Shown here one piece after another: positions 22,120 through 24,076 of a stretch of 24,076 nucleotides of DNA (the first letter of the stretch is position 1; each line of letters opens with the position of its first letter). The notes under the pieces are model-generated. The model did not search any database and was not told where the DNA came from. It saw only the letters and a program-made list of their open reading frames with translations. Source of the stretch: an uncultured Eubacteriales bacterium (GTDB lineage: Bacteria > Bacillota > Clostridia > Oscillospirales > Acutalibacteraceae); the NCBI GenBank assembly GCA_934394855.1, contig CAKRRH010000029.1, positions 1 to 24,076 on the forward strand, given 5' to 3'. The translations under genes and the position numbers were made by a program.

Positions 22120-23676
22120 ATGGCTTTAGATAATCAAGATGCTAAAATTCACGACGGACAAACCGTAATCGTGCTTGATTTCGGCGGTCAGTATAATCAG
22201 TTGATTGCCCGCCGTGTTCGTGAATGTAACGTATATTGCGAAGTTTTGCCCTGTACAAAGTCGATTGATGAAATCAAGGCAAAAAATCCATGCGGAATAA
22301 TCTTCACCGGCGGTCCGGCTGATGTATTTGACGATAACAGCCCGAAATGCGACAGCGAAATTTTTAAACTCGGCGTTCCGGTCCTCGGAATCTGCTATGG
22401 ACTTCAGTTCATGAGCGTGAGCTTCGGCGGTGAGGTTTTCACCCCCGACAAGCGTGAATATGGCAAGACCGAGATCGAATATGACCTGTCATCAAAGCTC
22501 TTTTCGGGAATCGATAAAAATGCGATTTGTTGGATGAGCCACACAAACCAGGTTCGCGAATTGCCAAAGGGATTCAAGAGCATTGCTCATACAAAAGACT
22601 GTCCTGTTGCGGCAATGGAGAATACCGAAATCAATATGTACGGCGTTCAGTTCCACCCGGAAGTTATGCATACTCAAAACGGTGCGAAAATGCTCAAAAA
22701 CTTCCTGTTTGACATATGCGGCTGCACAGGCGACTGGACAATGAGCAACTATGCGAAAACGCAGATCGATTTCATCAGAAATAAGGTCGGCGACGGCAAG
22801 GTTCTTTTGGCATTGTCAGGCGGCGTCGATTCGTCGGTTGCGGCAATGTTGCTTTCAAAGGCTGTCGGACCTCAGCTTACCTGCATTTTCGTCGATACGG
22901 GAATGATGCGCAAAAACGAGGGCGACGAAGTTGAAGCAGCATTTAAAGACAGCGGAATGAATTTTGTCAGAGTAAATGCGGAAGAGGAATTTTTAGGCAA
23001 GCTTGCAGGCGTAACAGAGCCTGAAAAGAAGCGCAAAATCATCGGCGAAGAGTTCATTCGTGTATTTGAGCGTGAAGCAAAGAAAATCGGTAAAGTCGAT
23101 TTTCTTGTCCAGGGCACAATTTACCCTGATGTAATCGAATCGGGGCTTGGAAATTCCGCAACGATCAAGAGCCATCATAATGTCGGCGGTCTTCCCGATT
23201 ATGTCGATTTCAAAGAAATAATCGAACCGCTCAGACTTCTTTTCAAAGATGAAGTCCGTGCGCTCGGACGAGAGCTTGGACTGCCTGAATATCTCGTATC
23301 ACGCCAGCCGTTCCCGGGTCCGGGTCTTGCAATCAGAATCATCGGTGAAATCACAAAGCCTAAGCTTGACATTCTCCGTGACGCAGACGCAGTTGTTCGT
23401 GAAGAAATCGGAAATTGCGAAATCGAAGCAAATCAATATTTTGCTGTGCTGACAAATGTTCAGTCGGTAGGCGTAATGGGCGACGCCCGCACCTATGACT
23501 ATATGGTCGCAGTCCGTGCGGTATCAACGACCGACTTCATGACCGCAGATTACTGCAAAATCCCCTATGAAACGCTCGACCGCATATCCAACCGACTTGT
23601 AAACGAGGTTAAGCATATCAACCGAGTAGTGTATGATATAACCTCCAAACCCCCCGCAACAATCGAGTGGGAATAA
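22120..23676 (+). CDS. guaA: GMP synthase (glutamine-hydrolysing)
   Basis: GuaA converts XMP to GMP using ATP and glutamine. The 518-residue protein has an N-terminal class I glutamine amidotransferase with catalytic Cys92 (GICYGLQ), His179 and Glu181 (VQFHPEV). The ATP pyrophosphatase domain follows, with the PP-loop LSGGVDSSVA (232-241), and then the dimerisation domain ending in the invariant NRVVYDITSKPPATIEWE. It is complete and of normal length. A GAGAGG ribosome site lies upstream. It is the last gene of purB-guaA, followed by a strong terminator. Its 3' end is a known insertion site for genomic islands, and an integrase lies directly beyond, but the reading frame is intact. Confidence 0.98.
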   Translation: MALDNQDAKIHDGQTVIVLDFGGQYNQLIARRVRECNVYCEVLPCTKSIDEIKAKNPCGIIFTGGPADVFDDNSPKCDSEIFKLGVPVLGICYGLQFMSVSFGGEVFTPDKREYGKTEIEYDLSSKLFSGIDKNAICWMSHTNQVRELPKGFKSIAHTKDCPVAAMENTEINMYGVQFHPEVMHTQNGAKMLKNFLFDICGCTGDWTMSNYAKTQIDFIRNKVGDGKVLLALSGGVDSSVAAMLLSKAVGPQLTCIFVDTGMMRKNEGDEVEAAFKDSGMNFVRVNAEEEFLGKLAGVTEPEKKRKIIGEEFIRVFEREAKKIGKVDFLVQGTIYPDVIESGLGNSATIKSHHNVGGLPDYVDFKEIIEPLRLLFKDEVRALGRELGLPEYLVSRQPFPGPGLAIRIIGEITKPKLDILRDADAVVREEIGNCEIEANQYFAVLTNVQSVGVMGDARTYDYMVAVRAVSTTDFMTADYCKIPYETLDRISNRLVNEVKHINRVVYDITSKPPATIEWE

Positions 23677-23695
23677 ATTAAATTAGGCTTTTGAG

Positions 23696-23742
23696 TCCCG
23701 AAAAACCTTGATATTACAGGGTTTTTCGGGATTCTTGTTTTT
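23696..23742 (+). terminator. Intrinsic terminator of guaA
   Basis: A perfect 12-bp stem TCCCGAAAAACC (23696-23707) / GGTTTTTCGGGA (23720-23731) is followed by TTCTTGTTTTTT. It marks the end of the purB-guaA transcript. Confidence 0.93.
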
Positions 23743-23745
23743 TAC

Positions 23746-23786
23746 TGGCTACAAATTGGCTACATCAGGACATTTTTTTGTAGCCA
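23746..23786. repeat. TGGCTACA repeats at the integrase 3' end
   Basis: TGGCTACA occurs at 23746-23753 and 23757-23764 (11 bp apart) and inverted at 23779-23786, straddling the integrase stop codon. Their position between the guaA end and int suggests integrase arm-binding sites near an attachment end. This is inference. Confidence 0.45.
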
Positions 23787-24076
23787 TCATCGTTTGTGGC
23801 TATGGCATCAAGCTGAGCGGCTACTTCGGTCTGCTTGTTCGGGTACAGATGGCTGTAGGTCTCCATGGTGGTTTGCACCCTTTCGTGTCCCAAGCGTTCT
23901 GCTACCAGAAGCGGCGTACAGCCCATGTCAATGAGTAAACTGGCGTGGGTATGACGTACATCGTGCACCCTGATCTTCTGTGTTCCGGAGTGGTCACAAC
24001 CATACTTCATCTGTCTGCCGACCCAGCCCCTATCATAAGGGAAGATACGGTCTGTCGGCTGTACATCGTAGAGCTT
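23765..24076 (-). CDS. int: Tyrosine recombinase (integrase), C-terminal part, cut by the window edge
   Basis: The frame stays open from 24010 to the window end, so the gene is partial: about 103 residues are visible, all from the catalytic domain. It shows the HxxR box in VHDVRHTHASLLIDMG, the later His in ERLGHERVQTT, and the nucleophile Tyr in METYSHLYP; the first catalytic Arg and the N-terminal DNA-binding domains lie outside. The RIFPYDRGWVGRQ stretch before the HxxR box is typical of phage and ICE/Tn916-like integrases. It points toward the guaA 3' end and stops 88 bp from the guaA stop, the arrangement expected when an element is integrated there. Whether the element is a phage, an ICE or a small island cannot be seen. 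Confidence 0.92.
   Translation of the reverse strand, partial: KLYDVQPTDRIFPYDRGWVGRQMKYGCDHSGTQKIRVHDVRHTHASLLIDMGCTPLLVAERLGHERVQTTMETYSHLYPNKQTEVAAQLDAIATNDDGYKKMS

Noticed and set aside
1..24076. CRISPR array, tRNA or rRNA genes, complete insertion sequence
   Set aside because: No regularly spaced direct repeats, no cloverleaf with a GTTCRAN arm, no rRNA-like block and no transposase frame were seen on either strand.

Overview
The window looks like a chromosome segment of an anaerobic, probably spore-forming Firmicute of the class Clostridia, most likely Ruminococcus-like (Oscillospiraceae). This is inferred from moderate GC content, a secreted esterase with a type I dockerin (a cellulosome-type docking module), SpoVB-, YlmC- and SpoIID-like sporulation proteins, a Rex redox repressor, and many Firmicute-type sigma-A promoters. 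Apart from an integrase fragment at the right edge, the genes are typical core chromosome.

Layout, left to right. Positions 1-424 hold palindromes and the first copy (A) of an intergenic repeat. Minus-strand genes follow: a HAD phosphatase coupled to a large membrane protein, a small membrane protein, a dockerin-bearing CE2/SGNH esterase, rex, and aconitase. Aconitase and rex form an operon whose promoter has a Rex-like operator centred on its -10 box. Diverging from it is tmcAL (tRNA-Met ac4C synthesis) with a small DUF1858 redox protein. Next come repeat copy B, a consensus promoter, a guanine-class riboswitch with a complete terminator/antiterminator, and the FAD-dependent oxidoreductase (COG2509 type) that it should control.

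Positions 11086-18729 hold YlmC, an ATP-grasp enzyme, a run of envelope/spore-type genes (SpoVB flippase, two peptidoglycan-binding proteins, one with a SpoIID-like domain, and a transthyretin-like-fold protein), a YetF-type membrane protein and an M23 endopeptidase. After repeat copy C comes rplJ-rplL with a complete L10 leader and attenuator. purB-guaA (purine synthesis) follows on the plus strand. A tyrosine integrase fragment lies convergent to the 3' end of guaA, a known insertion hotspot for genomic islands, so a mobile element probably starts at about 23.7 kb and continues beyond the window.

The points most worth following up are: (1) the guanine riboswitch variant (short L3, P3 mismatch) in front of a FAD oxidoreductase; (2) a roughly 190-bp structured repeat in three copies, with terminal inverted repeats, an internal hairpin that covaries between copies, and flanking palindromes; and (3) the Rex operator on the aconitase-rex promoter. 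No CRISPR array, tRNA or rRNA was found.
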